Positions 1 through 9,077 are shown, counted from the stretch's first letter. The stretch is DNA of 64,000 nucleotides from Burkholderia vietnamiensis LMG 10929 (GCF_000959445.1 NZ_CP009630.1:2046001-2110000), one strand, 5' to 3'. Notes: generated by a model not told the origin, from the letters alone. Translations and numbers: made by a program.

Positions 1-9
1 CGCCGTGCG

Positions 10-468
10 CTACGTCGGCAGCGCCGACGTGAGCTTCACCTTCTGCATCGGGATGTCGGTCTTCACGCTGAGGACGCCGGGGATGCGCGTCAGGTACTCC
101 ATCTGGAAGCGCCGGTAATCGTCGATGTCCGCCGCCACGACGCGCAGCAGAAAATCGCAATCGCCGGCCATCAGATGACATTCGACGACCTCCGGCATCT
201 GCTGGACGGCGTCGGCGAAGCGATTCACGGACTCCGCGTCCTGCCCCTTGAGCCACACGCGCGTGAAGATCGTCAGCCCCTTGCCGACCTTCGCCGGGTT
301 CAGCACCGCCACGTACTTCTCGATCACGCCGGCTTCCTCGAGCAAGCGCACGCGCCGCAGGCACGGCGACGGCGACAGCCCGACCTCGTGCGCGAGTTCC
401 ACGTTCTGCATGCGGCCGTCGCGCTGCAGAGCGCTGAGGATCCGTCGATCGATCGCATCGAGCTTCAT
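10..468 (-). CDS. Lrp/AsnC family transcriptional regulator
   Basis: This 152-residue protein is a full-length Lrp/AsnC regulator. The N-terminal helix-turn-helix covers about residues 1-60 (MKLDAIDRRILSALQRDGR, then SPSPCLRRVRLLEEAGVI). The C-terminal RAM/ligand-binding domain follows, with the family-typical run VVECHLMAGDCDFLLRV. I chose the ATG at 468 because MKLDAIDRR is the usual family N-terminus; in-frame starts at 474 and 495 add only a few residues. It lies divergent to azlCD, and Lrp-family members commonly control azl-type branched-chain amino acid exporters, so azlCD is its likely target (inference). Family is certain, the ligand is not known. Confidence 0.93.
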   Translation of the reverse strand: MKLDAIDRRILSALQRDGRMQNVELAHEVGLSPSPCLRRVRLLEEAGVIEKYVAVLNPAKVGKGLTIFTRVWLKGQDAESVNRFADAVQQMPEVVECHLMAGDCDFLLRVVAADIDDYRRFQMEYLTRIPGVLSVKTDIPMQKVKLTSALPT

Positions 469-594
469 TGGCATCCGATTCCAAAAAAATATCAAAACAC
501 GCGTTAAGTGCCAAATTCTCGGAAATATCTAGCTACAACGCAACCCGATTCGAGTCAAAAAAGCAGACAATCCCACTCCCCCGAAGGAGGAGTA
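469..594. promoter_or_regulatory. Divergent promoter region between the asnC-type gene and azlC
   Basis: The gap is clearly richer in A+T than its surroundings, with a run of seven A around 482-488 and the hexamer AATATC twice about 37 bp apart. It must contain both promoters and is the expected binding place of the adjacent Lrp-type regulator. The azlC ribosome binding site GAAGGAGGAG lies at 583-592. No exact operator can be defined by eye. Confidence 0.4.
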
Positions 595-1332
595 ATGAGC
601 AGTAGCATTTCCACGTCGTCCGGGCTTCGCGACAAGCCCGCCTATGTCGCCGAGATGGGTCGCGGGCTGCGCGCGGCGCTGCCCGTCATGCTGGGTTTCG
701 TGCCGTTCGCGCTGCTGCTCGGCGCGCAGGCGGCGCAAAAAGGGCTGAGCCCGTTCGAGGTGCCGATGATGACGGGCCTGAACTTCGGCGGCGGCTCCGA
801 ATTCGCGGCGATCCATCTGTGGACTTCGCCGCCGCACATCGCGCTGATCGTCGCGATGTCGTTCCTCGTCAATTCGCGCCACATCCTGATGGGTGCGGCG
901 TTGGCACCGTACATCCGGCGTCTGCCGCGGCGCCGCGCGTTCGCCGCGCTGTTCTTCATGTGCGACGAGAGCTGGGCGATGTCGCTCGCCGATGCGCGCG
1001 CCCGATCGGCCTCGCACATCAGCGTGCCGTACTACGCGGGCATCTGCGCGGGGCTGTACCTGACGTGGATCTCGATGACGACGTTCGGCGCGGCGGTCGG
1101 CCCGACGATCGGCAACGTCGAGCAGTACGGCTTCGACATGGCGTTCACTGCCGTGTTTCTGGTGCTGCTGCGCGGCATGTGGAAGGGCGTGCGTGCGAGC
1201 CGCCCGTGGTTAGTGAGCCTCGTCGTCGCGGCCGCCACGCACATCGCGGTGCCGGGCGCGTGGTACGTCGCGGCCGGCGCGTGCGCGGGGCTGCTCGCCG
1301 CGCTGCTGTGGGAGCAGCACGATGCTGCCTGA
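595..1332 (+). CDS. azlC: AzlC family branched-chain amino acid exporter, large subunit
   Basis: This 245-residue multi-spanning inner membrane protein has the AzlC pattern: a cytoplasmic N-terminus, then LRAALPVMLGFVPFALLLGA, the conserved segment around NFGGGSEFAAI, and SFLVNSRHILMGAALAPY. With AzlD it forms a two-subunit exporter for branched-chain amino acids and analogues such as azaleucine (family knowledge). The ATG at 595 has a strong ribosome binding site (GAAGGAGG) seven bases upstream, so a longer frame to 508 is not needed. The stop overlaps the start of azlD, so the two are translated together. The divergent AsnC-type gene is its probable regulator. Confidence 0.93.
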   Translation: MSSSISTSSGLRDKPAYVAEMGRGLRAALPVMLGFVPFALLLGAQAAQKGLSPFEVPMMTGLNFGGGSEFAAIHLWTSPPHIALIVAMSFLVNSRHILMGAALAPYIRRLPRRRAFAALFFMCDESWAMSLADARARSASHISVPYYAGICAGLYLTWISMTTFGAAVGPTIGNVEQYGFDMAFTAVFLVLLRGMWKGVRASRPWLVSLVVAAATHIAVPGAWYVAAGACAGLLAALLWEQHDAA

Positions 1333-1624
1333 CGTCGCGACGGTCGCGACCATCGTGCTGATGGCGTCGACGACCTATCTGTCGCGCGTACTCGGCTATG
1401 TGCTGCTGCGCAACCGCACGCTGAGCCCGCGCATGGCGTCGGTGATGGAGAACGTACCCGGTTGCGTGCTGATTTCGGTGATCGCACCGGCGTTCGTGTC
1501 GACGCGGCCTGCCGATCTGGTCGCGCTCGCCGTCACGCTGGCCGCGGCGACGCGCCTGTCGATCCTGCCGACCGTCATCGCCGGGGTCGTGTCGGCGGGA
1601 GTGCTGCGGCAGTTGCTGGGGTAA
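1322..1624 (+). CDS. azlD: AzlD family branched-chain amino acid exporter, small subunit
   Basis: This is a 100-residue hydrophobic protein with about three to four membrane segments, the usual size for AzlD. It contains the family run TTYLSRVLGYVLLRNRTLSP followed by VPGCVLISVIAPAFV. Its ATG overlaps the last 11 bases of azlC in another frame, which indicates translational coupling. Together the two subunits make the amino acid exporter. Confidence 0.92.
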   Translation: MLPDVATVATIVLMASTTYLSRVLGYVLLRNRTLSPRMASVMENVPGCVLISVIAPAFVSTRPADLVALAVTLAAATRLSILPTVIAGVVSAGVLRQLLG

Positions 1625-1783
1625 CGCGGTAACGCGGTGCGGGCTGCGGGCTCTGGTCGCTGCTACTCGGCTGCCCCGTTGCTTGTCGAAGCAAACCGAA
1701 TGGTTGCGATCAGTACGCGCTCAAGGCGACGTCGCCGCGGCCACCGACACCGGTATCAAACGGCCTCGCCGCTCTCGCCCCCA

Positions 1784-2605
1784 TCACGTCAGATTCAATC
1801 CCCCGTCGAGCATCACGATCTCGCCCGTCATGTAATCGGACGCGACGAGCATCGCGACGGTCTGCGCGATGTCATCCGGCGACGCGGCGCGACGCATCGG
1901 CGCGTGCTCGCGCCAGAGCCGCTGCGCATCGGTCCAGTCGGCCGTGAGCGGTGTGTCGACGAGCCCGGGCGCCACCGCGTTGACGCGGATCGCCGGCGCG
2001 AGCGTGCGCGCGAGCAATCGCGTCGTGTGATTGAGCGCGGCCTTCGCGGCCGCATACGGAATCGACGCGCCCTTCGGCCGTACCCCGGCATGCGAGCTGA
2101 CGTTGACGACGCAACCGGCGCGCCCGCGCGACGCTGCGTCGAGCAGCGCGGGCTGGGCGAGCGCCACGAGCCGGAACGGCGCGATCACGTTGATCTCGTG
2201 CATCTCGCGCCACACGTCGGGCGTCGCGGCCGCGAGATCGTCATGTGCGATCACGCGGCTCACGCCGGCGTTGTTCACCAGCACGTCGAGCCGGCCGTGC
2301 ACCGCGAGCGCATCGCGTATCAGCCGCACGCGCTCGGCATCGTCGGCGAGATCGGCCTGCACGTACGTGCCGCCGAGCTCCCGCGCCATCGCGCGCCCGG
2401 CGTCGACCGAACTGCGCGAATGCAGGATCACCGCATGGCCATCCGCCGCGAGGCGGCGCGCGATCGCCGCACCGATGCCCGACGTCGATCCGGTGACGAG
2501 CGCGACCGGCCGATGCACGCGCAGCGCGCGCGGCTCGACCGCGGTTTCGGTTTCGGGTTCGGTTTCGGAAAGCCGGTCGTTCAACGGCGGAAGCGGCGCG
2601 TCCAT
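1784..2605 (-). CDS. SDR family NAD(P)-dependent oxidoreductase
   Basis: This 273-residue protein is a classical short-chain dehydrogenase/reductase. The cofactor motif TGSTSGIG (from about residue 38), NNAG, the catalytic Ser in NVSSHAG and the YxxxK site (YAAAK) are all present, and the C-terminus LDGGLNLT is typical. The substrate cannot be read from the sequence. The first 30 residues before the Rossmann fold form an odd acidic extension with ETEPETET, encoded by a short hexamer repeat; a start at an internal GTG near that point is possible. No partner genes surround it. Confidence 0.9.
   Translation of the reverse strand: MDAPLPPLNDRLSETEPETETAVEPRALRVHRPVALVTGSTSGIGAAIARRLAADGHAVILHSRSSVDAGRAMARELGGTYVQADLADDAERVRLIRDALAVHGRLDVLVNNAGVSRVIAHDDLAAATPDVWREMHEINVIAPFRLVALAQPALLDAASRGRAGCVVNVSSHAGVRPKGASIPYAAAKAALNHTTRLLARTLAPAIRVNAVAPGLVDTPLTADWTDAQRLWREHAPMRRAASPDDIAQTVAMLVASDYMTGEIVMLDGGLNLT
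2543..2566. repeat. Hexamer microsatellite in the SDR gene
   Basis: Four consecutive six-base units, GGTTTC, GGTTTC, GGGTTC and GGTTTC, lie inside the 5' end of the SDR gene. They encode the ETEPETET part of its N-terminal extension. A change in copy number would add or remove two residues without breaking the frame. Confidence 0.7.
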
Positions 2606-2674
2606 GGGATGCGATCCTGTCAGTGGCGTTCCCGCATCATAAGCGCGACGGCGGCCGCTGCGGGCACGCGCGGC

Positions 2675-3142
2675 TTATGGCTGGCCGGGCAGGTCGACGA
2701 AATCCTCGAGCGCGCCCGCGACGTGAAGCCGCTTGCCGATTCTCGGATACTCGCACACGTCGTGTTCCAGGCGCTGCCCCATGATCAGCAGTTCGAGCGG
2801 CGCGGCGCCGGTGTTCTGCAACGTGTGCGCTTCGCCGCCGCGCGCAAAGCCGAGAAAATCGCCCGGCCCGATTTCGTACGCACGCTCGCCGATCGTGGCC
2901 GTGCCCGTGCCCGACAGCACGTACACGCATTCTTCCTCGTACAGATGACGGTGATATTCGGCCGATTCGCGACCGGGCGTCAGCGTCAGCAGGTGCGCGC
3001 CGATCTGCGTGAGGCCGGTCGGGTCGCCGAGCTGGCGTTTCAGGCGGACCGCATTGGGGTTCAGCGGATGCACTTCGCGCGCCGGTTCCATCTTCGCGAT
3101 ATCGGCGGCTTTCAGCAGTGCCCTGGCAGGCGTCGGGGACAT
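2675..3142 (-). CDS. Cupin domain protein
   Basis: This 155-residue protein has a single small beta-barrel cupin domain. Cupin motif 1 is seen as YHRHLYEEECVYVLSGTG and motif 2 as GPGDFLGFARGGEAHTLQN, which supply the two metal-binding His pairs and the Glu. The ATG at 3142 was chosen because GAGGT lies seven bases upstream and the first residues MSPTPARALLKAADIA fit relatives. The function of such stand-alone cupins ranges from isomerase and dioxygenase to sugar or auxin-like binding, and cannot be narrowed here. Confidence 0.85.
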   Translation of the reverse strand: MSPTPARALLKAADIAKMEPAREVHPLNPNAVRLKRQLGDPTGLTQIGAHLLTLTPGRESAEYHRHLYEEECVYVLSGTGTATIGERAYEIGPGDFLGFARGGEAHTLQNTGAAPLELLIMGQRLEHDVCEYPRIGKRLHVAGALEDFVDLPGQP

Positions 3143-3439
3143 GGCAACCTCGTCGGCAGCAATGCAGCGGTTGAACGGGCTCGCCGAAGCGGCACGGCAA
3201 GCATGCGACGGTATTGTCGGACATTTTCGCGCACGCGCGTAGCGATACGCGGCCGACGCGCACGTGGCGGCGCTTCGCGCTTCACGTTCGATGCAACGCG
3301 GCATAATCGATCGTGTCCCGCGACGTTATACGCACCATTGGCCTGCACGAGTTGCCGCCCGAGTTTCCACCGTCACGGCCGTCTCCCTTTCCGGCCGCGC
3401 CCGCAACGCTTCGCTTCCTCCACGATGAGGTGCACGACA

Positions 3440-3916
3440 ATGAACAGTTCAGACGCCGGCCTGACCGTACGCCCGGTCCGGGAAGACGATTACGACAACT
3501 GGCTGCCGCTGTGGGACGGCTACAACCGCTTCTACGGCCGCGCTGGCGACACCGCACTGCCGCTCGAGATCACGCAGCTCACGTGGTCGCGCTTCTTCGA
3601 TGGCTACGAACCCGTGCATGCACGGGTTGCCGAACGTGGCGGCCAACTCGTCGGTCTCGTGCACTTTCTGTATCACCGCAGCACGACGCTGAAAGGCCCG
3701 ACCTGCTACCTGCAGGATCTGTTCACGCTCGAAAGCGAACGCGGCCGCGGCGTCGGCCGGGCGCTGATCGGCGCCGTGTACGACGCGGCGCGCGCCCATC
3801 GCGCCGAACGCGTGTACTGGCAGACGCACGAGACGAATCACACGGCGATGCGGCTCTACGACACCGTCGCCGAGAAGACCGGCTTCGTGGTGTACCGGAA
3901 AGTCCTGCCGCGCTGA
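3440..3916 (+). CDS. GNAT family N-acetyltransferase
   Basis: This 158-residue acetyltransferase has a complete GNAT fold. Motif A, the acetyl-CoA pyrophosphate loop, is seen as LESERGRGVGRALIGA, preceded by LQDLFT, and motif B as WQTHETNHTAMRLYD. The ATG at 3440 has GAGGT eight bases upstream; an ATG at 3425 would overlap that site. The acceptor amine is unknown. It stands alone, in a gap of about 300 bp from the divergent cupin gene. Confidence 0.92.
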   Translation: MNSSDAGLTVRPVREDDYDNWLPLWDGYNRFYGRAGDTALPLEITQLTWSRFFDGYEPVHARVAERGGQLVGLVHFLYHRSTTLKGPTCYLQDLFTLESERGRGVGRALIGAVYDAARAHRAERVYWQTHETNHTAMRLYDTVAEKTGFVVYRKVLPR

Positions 3917-4087
3917 ATGCGCATTGCGCGCTGCCGGTGCGGGACGATGCGGCACGGTACGCGAAACCAACGGCACGTCCGCGCCAGTTTCCGTTTCCCG
4001 CGCTGACGTTCTACAGTTACGGGACTGACCTGCACCGTTGCCCATCGCCCGCGTGGCGCGATACGCACCCCATTCCGAGGGACATCC

Positions 4088-5101
4088 ATGCCGAGCATCA
4101 TCGCCGGTTCCGCCGCCCTGCCGCCGAGCACCGTCGCCGCCGAAACGCGCATGGTGCACGACGTCGCCACGTTGCGGCCGTCCGACTACCGGTCGGCCGA
4201 CGGCACGGCGTGGGTCATCGCGACCATCACGCCGGCCGCCGACAGCGGCGCGCCGGTGACCGGCCCCACCTACTTCGACACCGCGACCCGCCAAACCGTC
4301 GCGGTACCCGATGCGCGCAGGCGCTATGCGAACCGCGGCACCTGGCAGGTCGTCGCGACGTCGAGCCCCGCGGTGCCGGCCACCGGCCGCTACGACTGGC
4401 TCACGCTCGCGTGGCTGCCGATCAACCGGCGGCCGCTGCCGCAAACGCCCGAGCATCTGTATTCCCCGTTCATCCACGGCGGCACGATCGTCTATCGATG
4501 GAATCCGGCCGCGCAAGGCGGCGAGCAGTTCGGCAACGTGCGGATGATCTTTCCGGCGTGGCAGCAGCCGGTGGCGGACGTGCTGCGCAGCGCACCCGAC
4601 GACGCCGCGCAGTTGGCAGCGAGCGCCGCTGCACCGGCGCTCGAGCGCGTGGTGCACGACGACAATCCGATGCTCGCCGTCGTCGACTTCGGTACCGCGC
4701 TGCAAGAAGAACCGGCCGAGCGGATCGCCGCGCGTCTGCCGGCATTGTTGCGGGCGCACGACCTGCACGAAGTGTCGGCGCTCGTGTTCCTGTGCATCGC
4801 CGAAGCGCGCGAAGCCGAGCGGCCGCGCCTCGTCGAAGCGATCAACGGGGCGATTTTCTCGATCGACGACGGCCCACGTCTGCTCGCGATCGCCTACGGC
4901 GCGTTCGCGGCCGGTCGCGCGAAGCAGCGTCCGTTCAGCGATGCCGCGCAGACCGCGCGCATCGGCGACGTGTTCGCCGCGTTGAAGCAGCGCACCACGG
5001 CACTCGGCGTGCCCGTCGGTCACGGCACGCCATGGGATGAGTTCTTCACGGCGTACCGGCTCGGCGGCACGTCGGCCGGCGTTGGCCGCGACATCCGGTA
5101 G
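4088..5101 (+). CDS. Hypothetical protein, no recognised family
   Basis: A 337-residue soluble protein with no signal peptide or membrane segment that I recognise. The first half is rich in beta-type segments with many Trp and Pro (for example YDWLTLAWLPINRRPLP and YSPFIHGGTIVYRWNP). The second half looks helical and Ala-rich. Codon use matches its neighbours, the ATG follows GAGGGACATCC, and the length and lack of frame breaks argue that it is a real gene. It is flanked by a GNAT gene and a thioredoxin-like gene with no obvious functional link. I cannot assign a function. Confidence 0.7.
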   Translation: MPSIIAGSAALPPSTVAAETRMVHDVATLRPSDYRSADGTAWVIATITPAADSGAPVTGPTYFDTATRQTVAVPDARRRYANRGTWQVVATSSPAVPATGRYDWLTLAWLPINRRPLPQTPEHLYSPFIHGGTIVYRWNPAAQGGEQFGNVRMIFPAWQQPVADVLRSAPDDAAQLAASAAAPALERVVHDDNPMLAVVDFGTALQEEPAERIAARLPALLRAHDLHEVSALVFLCIAEAREAERPRLVEAINGAIFSIDDGPRLLAIAYGAFAAGRAKQRPFSDAAQTARIGDVFAALKQRTTALGVPVGHGTPWDEFFTAYRLGGTSAGVGRDIR

Positions 5102-5333
5102 TCAGGGCTGCGGCGCGAGCGCCGCGCGTATCGTCGGGCACGCCGCCGCACAGCGGCGAACGCGACGTCGTCCTGAACGATCGCATCCGCCATTCGAGCG
5201 GCCGCCGCAACGCGGCGCAGGCCGCTCGATCACGACGGGAACCGCAAGCGCCGCGCCGGGTCGAAACGCCGCATCACGCGTCGACCGCGTCGCGTTCACC
5301 GGTCGATCCCTCGTTCCCCGAAACTTTGCCTGC

Positions 5334-6143
5334 ATGTTGAGCCTTGGTCCCTTCTCGATCCGCGTCGTCGCGGTAGCCGCCGCGGCATTGCTGGCGTGGC
5401 TCGTTGCCCGCCTGATTCAGCGCCGCCCGCCTGACGGCCAGCACAAGAGCGCGTCGAGCCTGATCCTCGACGTGCTGCTGCTGGGGCTCGTCGCCGCCCG
5501 TATCGGCTATGTCGCGCAATGGTGGCGCGAATACGCGGCCACGCCGCGTTCGATCGTCGCGCTCGGCGACGGCGGCTTCGACTGGCGGATCGGCCTCGCG
5601 GCCGCGCTGCTGTTCGCCGTGTGGCGGCTGCGCCGCCTGCCGGCGCTGCGCCGGCCCGTCGCCGCCGGCATCGTCGCCGGGCTGGCCGCATGGGGCATTG
5701 CGCTGGGCACACTCGCGACGCTGCAGCGCAATGCGCCGCCGTTCGCCGCAATGCAGTTGCAGGCGCTCGATGGAACGCCCGTATTGCCGCAACGCTTTGC
5801 CGGCAAGCCGCTCGTCGTGAATCTGTGGGCGACGTGGTGCGCGCCCTGCCGGCGCGAAATGCCGATTCTCGAACAGGTGCAGCGCGATCGGCCGGACATC
5901 ACGGTGCTGATGCTCAATCAGGGAGAAAGCGCGTCGGCGGTACGCGCGTTCCTCGCGCAGCAGGGGCTGCGCTTCGACACCGTGCTGCTCGATCCGACGC
6001 TGCGCGCGATGCATGCGTACGGATCGCGCGGCCTGCCCACGACACTGTTCTTCAACGCGAAGGGCGAACTCGTCGAATCGCACATGGGTGAAATCACGAC
6101 CGCACGGCTGAAGGACGCCGCGGCGCAGCACTTCGGCCAGTGA
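5334..6143 (+). CDS. Membrane-anchored TlpA-like thioredoxin protein with Lgt-like N-terminal region
   Basis: This 269-residue protein has two parts. Residues 1 to about 135 form four or so membrane helices that resemble the first half of prolipoprotein diacylglyceryl transferase (LLLGLVAARIGYVAQWWREY, then DGGFDWRIGLAAALL). Residues from about 140 on are a periplasmic thioredoxin domain of the TlpA/ResA type, with NLWATWCAPCRREMP carrying the redox motif WCAPC and a cis-Pro segment GLPTTLFF. It is expected to reduce or exchange disulphides of exported proteins, perhaps in cytochrome c maturation (family knowledge). The start at 5334 gives the complete first helix. Confidence 0.85.
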   Translation: MLSLGPFSIRVVAVAAAALLAWLVARLIQRRPPDGQHKSASSLILDVLLLGLVAARIGYVAQWWREYAATPRSIVALGDGGFDWRIGLAAALLFAVWRLRRLPALRRPVAAGIVAGLAAWGIALGTLATLQRNAPPFAAMQLQALDGTPVLPQRFAGKPLVVNLWATWCAPCRREMPILEQVQRDRPDITVLMLNQGESASAVRAFLAQQGLRFDTVLLDPTLRAMHAYGSRGLPTTLFFNAKGELVESHMGEITTARLKDAAAQHFGQ

Positions 6144-6161
6144 TGCGCGCGGCGGCGACCG

Positions 6162-6566
6162 TCACGGCCGCGACATCACCATCACGCGCCCCGACACGCG
6201 CTGAAGCTTGAGCCAGCCGGTGTCGGCGGTAAAGCGGAGCTGCTGCAACGGGAAGTCGAACGACGCCTTTTGCGCCGCGCTGACCACCGCATCGGCGATC
6301 CACCGAATCAGTTCCTTGCCTTCGTCGGTGGTCTGGTGGCCGTTCTGCACGCCGTAGAAATAGCGATTGCCCGCGTTGACTTCGTTCTGCAGCTGCATCC
6401 AGTGGCCGGCCAGGCCGGCCAGCGTTCTGAACAGATCGGCGACGCGTTGCGTCGTCAGGCCGCGCGCCCACAACGCACCGTTCGTCGCCGGGCGCGCCAG
6501 GTTGTGTCGGTCTGCTTCCTGGGCCTGCTCCTTGATGTCGCCTCGCAGTGAGTCGGGTTTCGTCAT
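6162..6566 (-). CDS. Hypothetical cytoplasmic protein
   Basis: A 134-residue protein without signal peptide or membrane segments and with no family I recognise. It starts MTKPDSLRGDIKEQAQEADR, has a mostly helical centre with aromatic residues (HWMQLQNEVNAGNRYFYG) and a more beta-like end. The ATG at 6566 is preceded by GAGGAAA, a good ribosome binding site, which rejects the longer frame to 6719. It converges on the thioredoxin gene with an 18 bp gap and is divergent from the mscS gene. Confidence 0.7.
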   Translation of the reverse strand: MTKPDSLRGDIKEQAQEADRHNLARPATNGALWARGLTTQRVADLFRTLAGLAGHWMQLQNEVNAGNRYFYGVQNGHQTTDEGKELIRWIADAVVSAAQKASFDFPLQQLRFTADTGWLKLQRVSGRVMVMSRP

Positions 6567-6860
6567 CGCATTTTCCTCGTGAAGGCCCGTCGCGGGCCGG
6601 TTGATTGAAAAGCCGCTGAAACGCGCGCGCGCGCTGCCCGCACGATACCGCCAATCCGGAAAATGTTCGCCTGTCAGGTGTATCAGGCCGCGCACGCGCG
6701 CGCACGATCGGCGCGACACTGCATGCGTCCCGCCCGGTTGCGTTCGCGCCGCGCACGGGAAGGTTGTACAGTCGAGGGCTGCCGACGTGCGAGCGCAGCG
6801 CCGTCCGACGACGAGCCGTGCATCACGTCGCGCCTTTTGTCATCGAACCGGAATCCCGTC

Positions 6861-7736
6861 ATGTTTCTCGATCATCTTCATCCGGAACGCTGGACGTTCC
6901 TGTGGAACGCGTTGTCGACGCTTTCGATCAGGCTTTGCGCCGGCCTCGCGTTGCTCGTCGTCGGCTGGTGGCTGTCGAAGCGCATCGGCAACTGGCTGAA
7001 CCGTCTGCTCGCGAACAAGGAGCGCGTGGACGTCACGCTGCGCCCGATCCTCTGCGACGTCGCCGTGTGGGGCATCCGCATCGTCGCGATCGTCGGCGCG
7101 CTGTCGCAGCTCGGCATCGAAACCGCGAGCATCGTCGCGGTGCTCGGCGCGGCCGGCCTCGCGATCGGCCTCGCGCTGCAAGGCACGATGCAGAACATCG
7201 CGGCCGGCATCATGCTGTTGCTGCTGCGGCCGTTCAAGGTCGGCGACTACATCGACGGCGGCACCGGCGTCGCGGGCACCGTGGACGAGGTCGGCCTGTT
7301 CATGACACGGCTGACCAAACCCGACGGCATCTGCGAATACGTGCCGAACAGCGCGCTGTGGGGCAGCTCGATCCGCAACTACACGCGCAATCCGACGCGC
7401 CGTCTCGATCTCGAAGTGGAGGTGTCGGTGCACGACGACATCGATCGTGCACTCGGCGCGCTGCGCGCGCTGGCCGAAGCCGACCCCGACGTGCTGAGCG
7501 ATCCTGCGCCCGACGTGATGGTGATGCGCTTCGACGACAGCACCGCGATCGCGAACGTGCGCGTGTGGACCCACACCGACAAGTTCTGGGCGACCCGCTG
7601 GCGTCTCGCGCGCCAGGTGCGCAAGACGCTCGACGATGCGGACTGCGCACTGCCGATCCGCACCCGCGAGCTGCATATCGTGCACGACGCCGAGCAGCAA
7701 CGACGCGCCGATCCGCATCGCGCGCAGGTGTCGTGA
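6861..7736 (+). CDS. Small-conductance mechanosensitive ion channel (MscS family)
   Basis: A 291-residue inner membrane channel, close to the length of E. coli MscS (286). There are three N-terminal membrane helices. The pore helix TM3 is clear: GAAGLAIGLALQGTMQNIAAG then IMLLLLRPFKVGDYI, with the Gly/Ala packing pattern of the family. The beta domain and C-terminal cage domain follow. It opens on membrane tension to release solutes during hypo-osmotic shock. The ATG at 6861 starts directly before the amphipathic first segment. It is a single-gene unit. Confidence 0.94.
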   Translation: MFLDHLHPERWTFLWNALSTLSIRLCAGLALLVVGWWLSKRIGNWLNRLLANKERVDVTLRPILCDVAVWGIRIVAIVGALSQLGIETASIVAVLGAAGLAIGLALQGTMQNIAAGIMLLLLRPFKVGDYIDGGTGVAGTVDEVGLFMTRLTKPDGICEYVPNSALWGSSIRNYTRNPTRRLDLEVEVSVHDDIDRALGALRALAEADPDVLSDPAPDVMVMRFDDSTAIANVRVWTHTDKFWATRWRLARQVRKTLDDADCALPIRTRELHIVHDAEQQRRADPHRAQVS

Positions 7737-7757
7737 GGCGGCGCGGTGCATGACCGC

Positions 7758-7790
7758 GCGTATCGCGCGAGGGCACGCCGCGCGATACGC
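7758..7790. terminator. 12-bp stem-loop between mscS and aphA
   Basis: A perfect inverted repeat, GCGTATCGCGCG and CGCGCGATACGC, is separated by a nine-base loop. It lies between the convergent ends of the mscS and deacetylase genes, so it probably serves as a two-way terminator, though there is no T-run. Its core recurs at 20357-20387. Confidence 0.55.
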
Positions 7791-7915
7791 TCCGGCATGC
7801 GCGGCGTCGCGTACGTCACGTAGTCCGTACCTCGATCGGTTGCCCGCATGGCCGCGCGGCTGATCGCCGAGGCGGCGGTGTAGCGGTTCAGCGGGTCAGC
7901 AACGCAGCGCAACCT

Positions 7916-8953
7916 CTACGCCCGTCCCTCGAAACCAAGCAACACGTTCACCGCATTCACGCCGATTTCGTCGACCATATACCCGCCTTCCATTACGAAC
8001 AGCGTCGGCACGCGCAGCCGCGCGAGCGCCTCGCCGATGCGCAGGTAGTCGGGCGAGCGCAGCTTGAAGTGGCTGATCGGGTCGTGCTCGAACGTGTCGA
8101 CGCCGAGCGATACGACCAGCAGATCGGGCGCATGCGCGGCGACCGCTGCCGCCGCGTGCTCGAGCGCGCGCGCATACGCGTCCCACTGCGTGCCCTTCGG
8201 CAACGGCAGATTCAGGTTGAAGCCGTCGCCCGCGCCGCTGCCGCGCTCGTGCGCGTAGCCGGAGAAGTACGGATAGCACACGGCCGGCTCGCCGTGGATC
8301 GACGCGAACAGCACGTCCGCGCGATCGTAGAAGATGTCCTGCGTGCCGTTGCCGTGGTGGAAATCGACGTCGACTATCGCAACGCGCGCAGCGCCGCTCG
8401 CGATGCCGCGCTGCGCGGCGATCGCCGCGTTGTTCAGATAGCAGTAACCGCCCATGTATTCGCGACCCGCATGATGACCGGGCGGCCGGCACAGCGCGAA
8501 CGCCGCACGCGCGCCGCCGTTCGACAGCAGGTCCGCCGCGGTGAGCGCGGAATTCGCGCCCGCGCGCACGGCGTCCCACGTGCCGGCATTGATCGGCGCA
8601 CCGGCGTCCATCGCGAAGAAGCCGAGCTTGCCGTCGATGAAATCGGGCAGCGCCGCCGCCGACGGCATCGCGCGCACCGGCCACACCAGCGGCAGCGCCT
8701 GGCAGCTGCGGCCGCTCGCGGCCCACTCGTCCCACGCACCGGCAAGAAACTCGACGTAACGCGCGCTGTGCGCGCCGGCGTAGCAGGCGGGGTCGAACGC
8801 GCGCGGCACGAGCACGTCGCCGAGGCCCGCCGCGCGCACCTGCGCGAGCACCGTCTCGGCGCGCAGCGGGTTTTCGAACGAATCGGTGATCGCGCCGTCT
8901 TTCAGTTCGACGCCGCGATGCAGATGGTGATCGCTGCTGTAGATCGTGAGCAT
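7916..8953 (-). CDS. aphA: Histone deacetylase family protein, acetylpolyamine amidohydrolase type
   Basis: This 345-residue protein is a bacterial class II-type deacetylase. The His-His pair of the charge relay is in RPPGHHAGREY, the zinc ligands are in VDVDFHHGNGTQD and SLGVDTFEHDP, and the catalytic Tyr region is MEGGYMVDE. Length and the N-terminus MLTIYSSDHHLHR fit acetylpolyamine amidohydrolase, which removes acetyl groups from acetylputrescine, acetylcadaverine and similar amines in polyamine breakdown. It is divergent from an AsnC-type regulator 124 bp away, which is likely its own regulator (inference). Confidence 0.9.
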   Translation of the reverse strand: MLTIYSSDHHLHRGVELKDGAITDSFENPLRAETVLAQVRAAGLGDVLVPRAFDPACYAGAHSARYVEFLAGAWDEWAASGRSCQALPLVWPVRAMPSAAALPDFIDGKLGFFAMDAGAPINAGTWDAVRAGANSALTAADLLSNGGARAAFALCRPPGHHAGREYMGGYCYLNNAAIAAQRGIASGAARVAIVDVDFHHGNGTQDIFYDRADVLFASIHGEPAVCYPYFSGYAHERGSGAGDGFNLNLPLPKGTQWDAYARALEHAAAAVAAHAPDLLVVSLGVDTFEHDPISHFKLRSPDYLRIGEALARLRVPTLFVMEGGYMVDEIGVNAVNVLLGFEGRA

Positions 8954-9077
8954 GGTTGGCCGTTCCAGTGAAACGCGTGACTGAGGCGACAGTCTATCGA
9001 CGCCCGATGGCGATTGTTTTGCTTTCGACTTCGCCGTTTCCTACAATTTCGAAAAAACCGCCTACGGAGATCACTCA

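Noticed and set aside
1637..3430. Long plus-strand frame running through the SDR and cupin genes
   Set aside because: Only its last part (from 3440, the GNAT gene) has protein-like features; the earlier part is antisense to two good genes and has Arg-rich composition.
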